Positions 45,490 to 53,741 of a stretch of DNA of 56,733 nt are shown here, in pieces. Every line of letters starts with the position of its first letter. Within the stretch, counting starts at the first letter, position 1. Location of the stretch: the IMG/VR virus record IMGVR_UViG_3300025087_000080, positions 1 through 56,733 of that record. The stretch is one strand, 5' to 3'. The DNA is from a virus. The notes below the pieces were generated by a model that worked only from the letters and a program-made list of their open reading frames with translations, was not told where the DNA came from and did not search any database. The position numbers and the translations under genes are program-made.

Positions 45490-46421
45490 TTTTCCCCTCT
45501 TGTATAGCCACCATGTTTGACCTTGCGTATCAACCCTAACCGGGCAAGTTTCAGAACTATATGTCTCACTGAATTTGTGGGTAATTTAAGTTCAATAGCA
45601 ATATCAGCAGGACTGACTGGCTCCTCGTGCTCCCCAATATAATTCAGAATTCTCTTTTGTTCTGGCGACCGGCTACCTGCCTGAATCTGTGACTCTGTTT
45701 GCTTATTCAGGATACGCCATTGACACTCCTCGCTATTGTATGAAGCGGAATATGAATCACTTTCCAAATCCCTTCCCCTGACATGCAGGGTAGCTAAATT
45801 ATTGTCAGAATGTTGGAGCACGATCATTGTATCAACAATCCCAGTTAATCCAAATGTCCCTGAGATACCCGAGAAGGGATCATCACTTTCGCTCTTGCGG
45901 ATATGGTGAATCATGAGAACACAGAGATGATTCTGGATCGCTGTTTTCTGTAGAGGTGCAAGGAATTGTGAGTCCAGATCATACTGACTCGCCTTGTCTT
46001 TTTGTCTTCCCCGCAACCGTCCCATAGTGTCAAGCACAATCAAACGGAGGTTGCCGTGTTCATCAATGAATTTCTGGAGATCCTCTTCGCCACCATGCAA
46101 TAACGGTTTCCAGTTTGTTGTCAGAAACAGATTCTCTGTAATTGCCAGATCAGGGTTTGAGGCGGTGATCTGTCTGATTCGATTCTGTAGCCTTGATTCC
46201 CCGTCTTCCATCGCCACAAAGAGCACTTCTCCGGTTTCCGTTGGGAAATAGTTCAGGGCGATTTCCCCATTAGCGACAGAGATTGCTATTTCTAATGCTA
46301 AATAAGACTTCCCGCTCTTTGGTTTTCCCGCTAGTATAGCTAACCCCTCGGGCAAAAGTCCCTCAACAGCCCAGCGCATGGGAGGCAAACTTTTAAGCAT
46401 TAGCGACTTTGAGGTTATCAA
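45486..46421 (-). CDS. RecA-fold ATPase with C-terminal winged helix (RepA/AAA_25-like)
   Basis: 311 residues. Walker A GKPKSGKS (residues ~32-39), Walker B LRLIVLDTMGRL (~124) and CVLMIHHIRKS match hexameric RepA-like/AAA_25 ATPases found in plasmids and phages. The last ~65 residues (EQKRILNYIGEHEEPVSPAD then VRHIVLKLARLGLI) are a winged helix. It is the first leftward gene after the divergent promoter region. Likely roles are replication or recombination, perhaps loading or helicase activity. Confidence 0.75.
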   Translation of the reverse strand: MITSKSLMLKSLPPMRWAVEGLLPEGLAILAGKPKSGKSYLALEIAISVANGEIALNYFPTETGEVLFVAMEDGESRLQNRIRQITASNPDLAITENLFLTTNWKPLLHGGEEDLQKFIDEHGNLRLIVLDTMGRLRGRQKDKASQYDLDSQFLAPLQKTAIQNHLCVLMIHHIRKSESDDPFSGISGTFGLTGIVDTMIVLQHSDNNLATLHVRGRDLESDSYSASYNSEECQWRILNKQTESQIQAGSRSPEQKRILNYIGEHEEPVSPADIAIELKLPTNSVRHIVLKLARLGLIRKVKHGGYTRGEK

Positions 46422-46441
46422 TACGCAATCCGATTATTGAG

Positions 46442-46458
46442 TTTGCTCCACGAGCAAA
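46442..46458. promoter_or_regulatory. Operator-like palindrome in the divergent promoter region
   Basis: TTTGCTC-CAC-GAGCAAA, perfect 7-bp arms. The core TGCTCCACG recurs at 46521-46529 beside the SSB ribosome binding site. The position between divergent operons suits a repressor that controls both. Confidence 0.55.
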
Positions 46459-46466
46459 ATGTTTAG

Positions 46467-46496
46467 TTGAAGTTTTACCTGAAAATACCTTATCTT
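46467..46496 (+). promoter_or_regulatory. Rightward promoter for the SSB operon
   Basis: TTGAAG (46467-46472), 18-bp spacer, TATCTT (46491-46496). The same -10 is used by the early promoter family. It lies 46 bases before ATG 46542. Confidence 0.55.
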
Positions 46497-46541
46497 AGGG
46501 GAGTAAACAAGAACAAAAAGTGCTCCACGGGAGGTTAGACA

Positions 46542-46973
46542 ATGGTGAACAAGGTTATTCTAGTAGGTAATGTGGGAAGAGATCCTGAATTGACATACTC
46601 GCAGACTGGGACACCGTGCTGCAAGATGTCTCTTGCCACGTCTGAGAAATATAAGGACTCCGCTGGCAATCAGCAAGAACAAACGGAATGGCACTCATTA
46701 GTTATCTGGAAAAAACTTGCAGAAATCGCTAACGAGTACGTCCGCAAGGGCTCGCAACTCTATATTGAGGGGAAGATCACGTATCGGAAGTGGGAAACAA
46801 AGGACGGAGAGAAGCGAAACTCAACTGAAATTGTGGTTTTGCACATGAAAATACTTGGTGGTTTTAATAAGAAGGAAGAGAATGCAGTGGAAAAGAAAAC
46901 CGCGGCACCACGGTCTGTTGCTACACAACCCGAGCAAAACGAGGGTGGCAAAGAAGAGGATTTGCCATTCTGA
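46542..46973 (+). CDS. ssb: Single-stranded DNA-binding protein
   Basis: 143 residues. An OB fold with the bacterial SSB signature (MVNKVILVGNVGRDPELTYS; TEWHSLVIWKKLAEIANEYV; GSQLYIEGKITYRKWETKDG) is followed by a disordered linker and the acidic tip EEDLPF. The tip recruits partner proteins in bacterial SSBs. Full length for a short bacterial/phage SSB. First gene of the rightward block; it would protect single strands during phage replication and recombination. Confidence 0.93.
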   Translation: MVNKVILVGNVGRDPELTYSQTGTPCCKMSLATSEKYKDSAGNQQEQTEWHSLVIWKKLAEIANEYVRKGSQLYIEGKITYRKWETKDGEKRNSTEIVVLHMKILGGFNKKEENAVEKKTAAPRSVATQPEQNEGGKEEDLPF

Positions 46974-47680
46974 TGAAGACTATCTTTCCGACTAATCAAG
47001 TCCATTGCGCAGATTGCATGAAGATACTCCCCTTACTCTCTGCGGGGAGTGTTAATTCAATTATTACAGATCCACCGTATGGGATAGACTATCAATCGAA
47101 TCGAAGGGTAATAACCAAGAGATCAGATAAGATAGTAGGGGATGCTGCGGTATGTGATAACGGCTTTTTAAGTGAATGCTATCGTGTGTTATCTAACGAT
47201 AGCGCAATGCTATTGTTTACTCGTTGGGATGTTTGGTCACAATGGGAATCATTGGTCAAGGTGGCAGGCTTCAGAATTGCCAATATGATTGTGTGGGACA
47301 AAATGAATCACACTGCTGGTGATCTGAAGGGAAACCTTTCATTTCAACACGAGTTGATTATTCTCGCAATTAAGGGTAGGTTCAAGCTCCGCAGTGAGCG
47401 GCGAGACTGTAATTTATGGTCGGTGCCAAGCCAACAGTCCCCTCCTCTTCACCCTACTGAGAAGCCGGTACATCTATTAGAACGGGCTGTATACAATTTT
47501 ACCCACCTCGGCGATCTGGTACTTGATCCGTTTGCCGGAGTGGGTAGTACGTTGCTTGCAGCAAAGAATTATGGCAGGCAATACCTTGGGATTGAGATTG
47601 AGATGCGTTATGTCAAAATCTGTGAGGAACGACTTAAGCAAACAATACTGGCAACAACAATGTCTTGGGTAGGAGCGTGA
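46973..47680 (+). CDS. Second DNA adenine methyltransferase
   Basis: 235 residues. Motif IV TDPPYGIDY (~33) precedes motif I DPFAGVGSTLLAAK (~183), with YLGIEIEMRYVKICEERL after it. It is of the same beta-class as the 20184 product but clearly different in the target-recognition region. The start shares one base with the SSB stop. It would methylate adenine at its own target sequence; no restriction partner is seen. Confidence 0.85.
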   Translation: MKTIFPTNQVHCADCMKILPLLSAGSVNSIITDPPYGIDYQSNRRVITKRSDKIVGDAAVCDNGFLSECYRVLSNDSAMLLFTRWDVWSQWESLVKVAGFRIANMIVWDKMNHTAGDLKGNLSFQHELIILAIKGRFKLRSERRDCNLWSVPSQQSPPLHPTEKPVHLLERAVYNFTHLGDLVLDPFAGVGSTLLAAKNYGRQYLGIEIEMRYVKICEERLKQTILATTMSWVGA

Positions 47681-47690
47681 GATCCATAGA

Positions 47691-48125
47691 ATGAACGACA
47701 ATAGATTTAAGTGTAAGATCATCTGCGATGCCGTTGATTCCCTGATCCTGATAGAGGGAATCGCTACCAAATATGACCCATGGAATTTCAACGGGCACAA
47801 GGACTATCTGCGTGAGTTGTTCCGATGTATCGAAATCCATTGCCTCAAGAACGCAGATTACACGGGTGGCGGGGATGACGACGATCCGCTCGCAAATTTC
47901 AAAGATTCCGAAAAATACGGTGTCGAGAATGTGACAGGGATTTTCCTACGCATGGGTGACAAGATGCGCAGGCTTCAGACGTTTTCTCGCAACGGAAAAC
48001 TGTCTGTTCAGGGTGAAACCGTTAAGGATGCGCTAAGGGATATAGCTAATTACTCCTTGCTTGCTTTGGCGATGATTGATGAACAGGAGGAGGAAAGTAT
48101 TCAGGATGAAATCTCGAATGACTGA
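47691..48125 (+). CDS. Nmad1 (DUF1599)-like protein
   Basis: 144 residues. DYTGGGDDDDPLANFKDSEK, VTGIFLRMGDKMRRLQTF and VKDALRDIANYSLLALAMID follow the nucleotide-modification-associated domain 1 pattern. Family members often occur in phages with modified nucleotides or next to methyltransferases, as here. The biochemical activity is not established to my knowledge. It is helical, and the D/N-rich loops could bind metal. Confidence 0.65.
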   Translation: MNDNRFKCKIICDAVDSLILIEGIATKYDPWNFNGHKDYLRELFRCIEIHCLKNADYTGGGDDDDPLANFKDSEKYGVENVTGIFLRMGDKMRRLQTFSRNGKLSVQGETVKDALRDIANYSLLALAMIDEQEEESIQDEISND

Positions 48126-48210
48126 CCATTTTGCTGACGCCGGGAAAATGATCTATGCGTGCAGATGTAACAACGGCAAGATTCCTGAACAAGAAATCTT
48201 ATTCCTATAG
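48118..48210 (+). CDS. 30-residue hypothetical protein
   Basis: MTDHFADAGKMIYACRCNNG then KIPEQEILFL and stop. The ATG overlaps the Nmad1-like gene end by eight bases, and AGGA lies about ten bases upstream. Two cysteines (CRC) are present. Weak evidence. Confidence 0.35.
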   Translation: MTDHFADAGKMIYACRCNNGKIPEQEILFL

Positions 48211-48221
48211 AGGAGTCAAAA

Positions 48222-48476
48222 GTGCGGTTTATAGATAAAAACACAAAGACTTTCAAATTGCGGAAAGAGATATACGAGGTGCTGTGGGGTGTTGGGGATG
48301 GCGTCCAACTAAGTGACCTTGTTGAGGTTATGGACGATTATGAGTTTCCTGATATAACCAGTGCCAGCGATGCAATCAGTCGTGAACTCTACAAGTTGAA
48401 ACAGGAAAAGGAAGCTGTGCGCACGTTAGGTGGACTGTGGTATGCGTTAGGTTCGGCTAAAAAGTATTTATCTTAA
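48222..48476 (+). CDS. Small winged-helix-like protein
   Basis: 84 residues from GTG 48222 (AGAGGAG upstream). KLRKEIYEVLWGVGDGVQLS, then SDAISRELYKLKQEKEAVRT and GGLWYAL, has the pattern of a winged helix with a Trp-containing wing. It is the last gene before the late genes, so it may regulate them. Confidence 0.55.
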   Translation: MRFIDKNTKTFKLRKEIYEVLWGVGDGVQLSDLVEVMDDYEFPDITSASDAISRELYKLKQEKEAVRTLGGLWYALGSAKKYLS

Positions 48477-48498
48477 CTCCTCCCTCTATTGCTTGACA

Positions 48499-48546
48499 TG
48501 CCTCTTGAGTCTGAGATAGCTTGCACATATCTCAATTCAAGAGGCA
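48499..48546 (+). promoter_or_regulatory. Hairpin sequestering the ribosome binding site of the next gene
   Basis: TGCCTCTTGA (48499-48508) pairs with TCAAGAGGCA (48537-48546), and TGAGATA (48512-48518) with TATCTCA (48528-48534). That gives 17 pairs around a 9-base loop. The 3' arm contains AAGAGG, the ribosome binding site for ATG 48549, so the folded RNA would hide it. A consensus TTGACA (48493-48498) sits directly before the hairpin; a -10 is unclear (TAGCTT after 18 bp). Confidence 0.65.
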
Positions 48547-48548
48547 TT

Positions 48549-48743
48549 ATGTATCAAGACTATTCTATCCTGTTGATTCCTTCATTTATCCCAAGAATGA
48601 TTCCTCGCCCTATTTTTGGTGGGGATTATACCCGCTGTTATTTTGATTCTACGTATTATCCCTTCCCATTCAATTATGGATATATTATCCACGAGAATCC
48701 GTTCCTTGATGAAACAACTGGTGGAAATATAAATGGCTGGTAA
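48549..48743 (+). CDS. Small aromatic-rich protein preceding the terminase
   Basis: 64 residues from ATG 48549. It is rich in Pro, Tyr and Phe (SFIPRMIPRPIFGGDYTRCY; YYPFPFNYGYIIHENPF) with no recognised family. A longer frame from 48489 would run through the hairpin and lacks a good start. It overlaps the small terminase gene by 11 bases, so control of its translation may pass to the packaging genes. Confidence 0.5.
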   Translation: MYQDYSILLIPSFIPRMIPRPIFGGDYTRCYFDSTYYPFPFNYGYIIHENPFLDETTGGNINGW

Positions 48744-49314
48744 AAAAGAAAAACAACCGCTTATTGTTTCTGAACTAACCCCATGTCTGCGTCCAGACCC
48801 AGAAGTTGTTGACGAGTGCAAAAAGTTAAGCAGCGACGAGTGGGAATTGGCAAGGCGCGAAGCATTTTCCTCGCTTTCCGTTAAGCATAGAGCAATCTTG
48901 ATAGATCTTCTGATGATGCTTAATGATCCGTCAAGCGGGATAACCATTCAAAGCATTGGTCGAGACGTTGGGATGACCCAGCAGGGGATCTATGTTCTCT
49001 TGCGCAATGGCGGGAAGTTCAAGCGCGCTTATACCTTAAGTCTGATGGGTTCGGATTTTACAGAGGAAGAGATCCGTGTCACCTTGCGTAAGATTATCGG
49101 GAAGGCGATGAACGATGAGACTCTGAATCTGAATGCGGCGGTGAATGGCACTAAACTGATGATGATGGCTAAGGGAATGTTCGATGGTCAGGGGAATCAG
49201 CGCAGTATCGCCTTGACTGTCATTGATAATAGCACAAAGAATATCATTATGGAGAATATGCGGAAACCAAAATTCATAGAGGCAGAGGTTGCAAAACAAA
49301 CCGAAGAAGACTAG
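48733..49314 (+). CDS. Small terminase subunit (putative)
   Basis: 193 residues. An HTH-like segment (GITIQSIGRDVGMTQQGIYV, residues ~75-94) and the position immediately before the large subunit, overlapping it by 26 bases, support the call. Small terminases bind pac/cos DNA and assemble into rings that present DNA to the motor. The C-terminal helix (NLNAAVNGTKLMMMAKGMF) could be oligomerising. Named by context and HTH, not by a clear family match. Confidence 0.65.
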   Translation: MAGKKEKQPLIVSELTPCLRPDPEVVDECKKLSSDEWELARREAFSSLSVKHRAILIDLLMMLNDPSSGITIQSIGRDVGMTQQGIYVLLRNGGKFKRAYTLSLMGSDFTEEEIRVTLRKIIGKAMNDETLNLNAAVNGTKLMMMAKGMFDGQGNQRSIALTVIDNSTKNIIMENMRKPKFIEAEVAKQTEED

Positions 49315-51025
49315 ATCAAAGCCTGTATGGATTAAGGGTGGAGCACCAAGGAAGGTTGCTCCCTCCCCTCCAATCCTTCCCGAGAGAATAATAGTAGATC
49401 CCGAGACGCAAGCTGAGGTTGGTCACGCAGAGTATGAGCCACAGGAGCCAAGCTCTTCTATGGGGAGACCCCCCAAGGGGACGCCACCCAAGAAGAAAAA
49501 GGCATTGAATATAGGGGACTATGGTGAAATCTATGCACTGAAGGATACTCAAAAGAACTTTGTTTATGACTTCTCGCACCCCTTTGTAGCTATGGGCGGT
49601 GGATGGGCAAACGGTAAAACCTATGCGCTTTGCAGGAAAGTCATACTGCTTGCAGACCTGATTCCAGGAATCAAGATTATGATGCTCCAGGTTACGGAGC
49701 GACAGATAAAAATATCATTGCTTCCCGAATTTGTTCATGCGTTGATGGGAAACTTCGCAACTTCCGATGATCTCAATAGTGATCCAAGAGTTAAACGATG
49801 GTCAAAGGGTGATTTGATTCTTGAATTTGTGAACGGGTCAAGGGTTGATTTTATGGCTTTTGGTGAAGCCTCTCATGGGGTGGCACAAGCGAATAAAATG
49901 TTATCTGCGACTTATGGTGCTATTGCTGCGGATCAAGCCGATCAAATGAATGAAGAAACATTTTTCAGCCTTCGAGGGCGGAATCGCCAGAAGTTGGTGG
50001 ATGCTAAAGGGAATCCGCTTTGGAACTTTTTTATGATCACCTATAATCCGGAGGCATACTCACACTGGATCTATCAGACATACGTAAAAAAAAGCCCTGA
50101 GAAGATTGGGACGATAGGGCATTTGTATAAAACATACGAATACTCGTCTCGCGTTGGTGATTTAATGGACGAGCATAAGTTGCAGGAATGGGAAAGCATG
50201 GACGAGCATATTCGCAAACGCTACGTAGATGGCGTTTGGGGTGCATTCGGGGACATGCTGTATAAGGAATTTGACCCAGATATTCATGTGATCCCTGGAT
50301 TCAGGGTGCCTAACAATTGGGATTTTCACCTTGTGTTTGACTACGGGTTTACCCACGAGAGTTGTTTCCATCTCTACGCTGTGAGTCGGAGGTGTGATGA
50401 AACTCCTACAATCCCGGAAGGGTTTGCTTTCCTGATATGGGAACATTATCAATCACAGTGGACTACAAGAGAGCATTTGAATATGGTACGTCCACAGCTT
50501 ATTGGTCGCAGAATGGGTGACAATTGGTGCGATCCTGCAATTTGGAATGTGCGCAGTGACGGAAAGAGTATCGGGGACGATTATCTTGAGGGAGGAATTC
50601 ATTTCCATCCCGCAGATAACTCGCAATTACGAGGAGTTGTTGCTACATTAGAGATGTTGCAGGCTCGTCCTGACAGATACAACGAGGCAACCGGATTATT
50701 AGTGCAAATGTATGGGGACGGGCAATTTATTCCTGATAAGATAAAAGAGTTGCAAAGGGCTCCAAAACTTTTTATCTTTGCTAATATCGCTCCACATGCA
50801 GTTGAAGAGATTCCTAGCGTTCGAGTGAGTGAGCAGAGATATATGGGCGGTGGGGGAACCTACTTAGCAAATATCAAGAAGGATCACGCAGCGGATTGCG
50901 TGAGGTACTTCTGCAATCAATTAACTGTTGAGCAGAATCCGGAAATAAGTGAGGCGATGCAGTCTCCGCATTGGAAGATAATCTTAGCTCGAAAGCGTAA
51001 AAACGTAGGGTGGCGTGTAGCTTAA
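49289..51025 (+). CDS. Large terminase subunit
   Basis: 578 residues. After a basic, Pro/Lys-rich N-terminus (~1-75), the ATPase domain has a Walker A-like GGWANGKTYALCRKV (~105-119) and a Walker B-like YGAIAADQADQM (~208). A C-terminal nuclease-like domain follows, with candidate acidic residues in LVFDYGFTHESC (~350), WCDPAIW and DHAADCVRYF (~535). It drives ATP-dependent packaging into the portal and cuts DNA. Length is typical. Confidence 0.85.
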   Translation: MQNKPKKTRSKPVWIKGGAPRKVAPSPPILPERIIVDPETQAEVGHAEYEPQEPSSSMGRPPKGTPPKKKKALNIGDYGEIYALKDTQKNFVYDFSHPFVAMGGGWANGKTYALCRKVILLADLIPGIKIMMLQVTERQIKISLLPEFVHALMGNFATSDDLNSDPRVKRWSKGDLILEFVNGSRVDFMAFGEASHGVAQANKMLSATYGAIAADQADQMNEETFFSLRGRNRQKLVDAKGNPLWNFFMITYNPEAYSHWIYQTYVKKSPEKIGTIGHLYKTYEYSSRVGDLMDEHKLQEWESMDEHIRKRYVDGVWGAFGDMLYKEFDPDIHVIPGFRVPNNWDFHLVFDYGFTHESCFHLYAVSRRCDETPTIPEGFAFLIWEHYQSQWTTREHLNMVRPQLIGRRMGDNWCDPAIWNVRSDGKSIGDDYLEGGIHFHPADNSQLRGVVATLEMLQARPDRYNEATGLLVQMYGDGQFIPDKIKELQRAPKLFIFANIAPHAVEEIPSVRVSEQRYMGGGGTYLANIKKDHAADCVRYFCNQLTVEQNPEISEAMQSPHWKIILARKRKNVGWRVA

Positions 51026-51043
51026 CTGGGAACAAATTGTATT

Positions 51044-51625
51044 ATGACTAAGTGCAGAGAAAAGATCGAATATCTTGACATGGCTCCTGTTGGTGCGTTA
51101 ATAAACAGGGAGTCGCTCATACTCTGGGCGCGGAAATACTATGAAGAAGCACTTGCTCACCCTCCTGACAATGCACCTGGTGGAGACAAAATATCAAATA
51201 ATGATCTGTACAATATAGCAATCCGCGGGTTGAAAGAGAATATGATGCCTACCGCTGATTTGCTTATCAGCATGACGTCGCGTAGTGGTATGTGGAAATC
51301 AGAGCATTCAACCTATATCTTTTGGATGTCTCTGATGCAGTACGATCTGTCGGTATCCTACAAAAACGTAGTCGCAATTCGGGACGAAATCCTTGAGCAC
51401 AGGATGGTTCCTGTTTTAGTTGATACTGGTTGGTTTGACGATAACGGGAATTTGGTGCGGGACAGATTGAAGGACGTTGACTACAACGTAATTCGTGGAC
51501 TCCTGGCACATTTGAATATCCCGTTTGATAAAGGGAACAAGGAAGAGTTGATAGACCTTCTGGAAGAGATCACAAATGGCAAGGCGAAGAACCCGGCTGA
51601 AGTTAAATCCTTCCGGCTACGTTAA
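51044..51625 (+). CDS. Hypothetical packaging-region protein
   Basis: 193 residues, helical. The last ~45 residues (VIRGLLAHLNIPFDKGNKEE then LIDLLEEI) resemble a SAP/HeH-type small helical domain. It lies between large terminase and portal and overlaps the portal gene by 50 bases. It might be a head-assembly or DNA-associated factor; no named family. Confidence 0.5.
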   Translation: MTKCREKIEYLDMAPVGALINRESLILWARKYYEEALAHPPDNAPGGDKISNNDLYNIAIRGLKENMMPTADLLISMTSRSGMWKSEHSTYIFWMSLMQYDLSVSYKNVVAIRDEILEHRMVPVLVDTGWFDDNGNLVRDRLKDVDYNVIRGLLAHLNIPFDKGNKEELIDLLEEITNGKAKNPAEVKSFRLR

Positions 51626-53666
51626 TGGGGTTTTTGTTGAGAACCTTATTGACTGGTGCAATGCGAGGATAAAAGAGAGTCGGGAGTATAAAAATAGTCT
51701 GGTGCCAAATTTGCCAGGTAGTGGCAGGGCGAGTAGCTATGCCAATTTTCTTTCAGAACTAGAAGAGTGGGAAACGGGTGACAGAAGGCTCCCCGATAAC
51801 ATCGCTATTACAGGCGGGACGAACGAGGCAACAAACGAGAATATCATCTGGAAAACCAATGATACTATCCGGGCGATGATTGATGAAAAGGATTATGACA
51901 TTAACCATGTACCAGAAGGCCCGGAAGATAGCGATTCTTTAGCCTCAACAATAGCCGCGGTGCGCTCTTATGAATGGCGCATGGATAAGTGCAGTGATGT
52001 GATACGAAGCATGATGAAAGAGGCAAGCCGATATGGGACGGCTTTTGCTGCGGTTCATGCCTCCAAGTTTATATCTCCTTCTTCTCTAACAGGCACAAGA
52101 ATAATCAGACCAAATATACTCTCTATCCATTGGAATAAAGACGCAGGTAGTTTAGATAATGCAAGATGGTTAAATTACAGTGACCTGCTTTTGGCTGGTG
52201 AAATTGAAGGGGAATTTGGGGTACGAGTTCCTGAAGAGGAATTAGAGAAGAGCATGTCTCACGAAGATGAATATAATCTTATTGCCTTCAAATCCAAGAA
52301 ACCAAACATTTCAGAACGACAAAAGAATGCCGCTGCTAATAAGGACAAAGGTGAACCATTAGGCAGGGTTCAATACTTCTGGATCTATGACGTCACTGTT
52401 TCGGAGAAGCGCGATCCTATCCTGGAGCGCAGGAAAGAAAAAATCAGAGAAGAAGTTGTACTCCCGGCGATGGACGCGGAGGGCAATATGATGAACCCTG
52501 CGGATCTTGGATTGCCTGAAGACTCAGAACTTATTGAGGAACCGGAGCAAAAATACTATAAGGGGATGGTCGATACTGGGATTGAGGAAGAGGCATATTT
52601 CCCAAGGATTGACCCCGATACAGGTCTTGGTGCGGTGAATGTGGAATATATTCGCGAATATCCGCGAGGTCGTCTAATTGTCTATTGTGGAGACGCTCTC
52701 TTGTACGATGGGGTTAATCCCTATAAAATGGAATTTTTGCGTAAGCGCGCGGATCAGAGGTATTTCCCAATACCAGTGTTCTGGATTCATGCAAACGAAT
52801 TGCCAAATCGAGCACTAGCATTATCACACACAGAAATAATACTTGATGATCAAATAGCAATAAATATAAACGTAAATCAAATCCGATTAAGCAATCAAAA
52901 GACTGGTAATAGCCCTACAATACTAGAACAAGGGAATCTTGTTCACCCTGTAGATCCAAGTGATTTGGATTTTAATAACAATTCTGTAATTATAGTGAAA
53001 AAAATAGACGGACTAAAGAATATGACCCAGCCTGGGCTTCCTCAACAGGCGTATGCAGAGAAGAACGCAAAGATTTCAATTGCTGAGGACAAAATCGGGT
53101 TGAATCCTGTGCTTGTCCGAGGGATGACAAATGCCTCTGACCCTGCACAAAAAACAGAGTTCTTAACCAATATGGCGATGAGACGGTCTGCTCCATTTCT
53201 GCGTTCAACTCATAATGCTGTGGTTAAATGGGAAGAGATACGGCTGTCATTGGATCGGCAGTTTATCAGTACTCAATTTAATGTCCCTGTGTCGAAAGGT
53301 AAAAACAAGCAAAACGTGGATTTTAACGGGGAGATGTTGAACAATTACCACGCTCAAATATCCATGCAGGTAATAGATTCAACAGATACAAGGCGCGCCA
53401 AGAAACTTGCAAGTCTATCCCGATTCGGGGAACAGGCAAATGTTCTTATCTCGGCAATCCCTGGTGGGGCGCAGGCTTTTGTTGAGACCATTCTTGAATT
53501 GTCAGATGTTCCCGAGTTTAAGGATAAGTTAGATCAGTATAAAAACCAAGCGATGAACGCTGCCCCCGCTCCCGGAGCAATACCTCCTCAAGGCGGGGCT
53601 GGCACTGTAGATAATATGCAACCGGTACCCCAGATTACGAGCCCGTTAGTGGGATCGCAACAGTAG
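51576..53666 (+). CDS. Portal protein
   Basis: 696 residues, in the size range of P22-type portals. The helical N-terminal part (FVENLIDWCNARIKESREYK), the central CGDALLYDGVNPYKMEFLRK then FPIPVFWIHANELPNRALAL, the long stem helix near DDQIAININVNQIRLSNQ and the C-terminal helical barrel (RRAKKLASLSRFGEQANV) match podovirus portals. It forms the dodecameric DNA gate at one capsid vertex, binding terminase and later the adaptors. Confidence 0.8.
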   Translation: MARRRTRLKLNPSGYVNGVFVENLIDWCNARIKESREYKNSLVPNLPGSGRASSYANFLSELEEWETGDRRLPDNIAITGGTNEATNENIIWKTNDTIRAMIDEKDYDINHVPEGPEDSDSLASTIAAVRSYEWRMDKCSDVIRSMMKEASRYGTAFAAVHASKFISPSSLTGTRIIRPNILSIHWNKDAGSLDNARWLNYSDLLLAGEIEGEFGVRVPEEELEKSMSHEDEYNLIAFKSKKPNISERQKNAAANKDKGEPLGRVQYFWIYDVTVSEKRDPILERRKEKIREEVVLPAMDAEGNMMNPADLGLPEDSELIEEPEQKYYKGMVDTGIEEEAYFPRIDPDTGLGAVNVEYIREYPRGRLIVYCGDALLYDGVNPYKMEFLRKRADQRYFPIPVFWIHANELPNRALALSHTEIILDDQIAININVNQIRLSNQKTGNSPTILEQGNLVHPVDPSDLDFNNNSVIIVKKIDGLKNMTQPGLPQQAYAEKNAKISIAEDKIGLNPVLVRGMTNASDPAQKTEFLTNMAMRRSAPFLRSTHNAVVKWEEIRLSLDRQFISTQFNVPVSKGKNKQNVDFNGEMLNNYHAQISMQVIDSTDTRRAKKLASLSRFGEQANVLISAIPGGAQAFVETILELSDVPEFKDKLDQYKNQAMNAAPAPGAIPPQGGAGTVDNMQPVPQITSPLVGSQQ

Positions 53667-53741
53667 GTGTCCCGATGGATCACCTCAAGGTGACTTTGGC
53701 TTATTACGCAGACCATCACCACACAGGCTTCACAGGAGACA

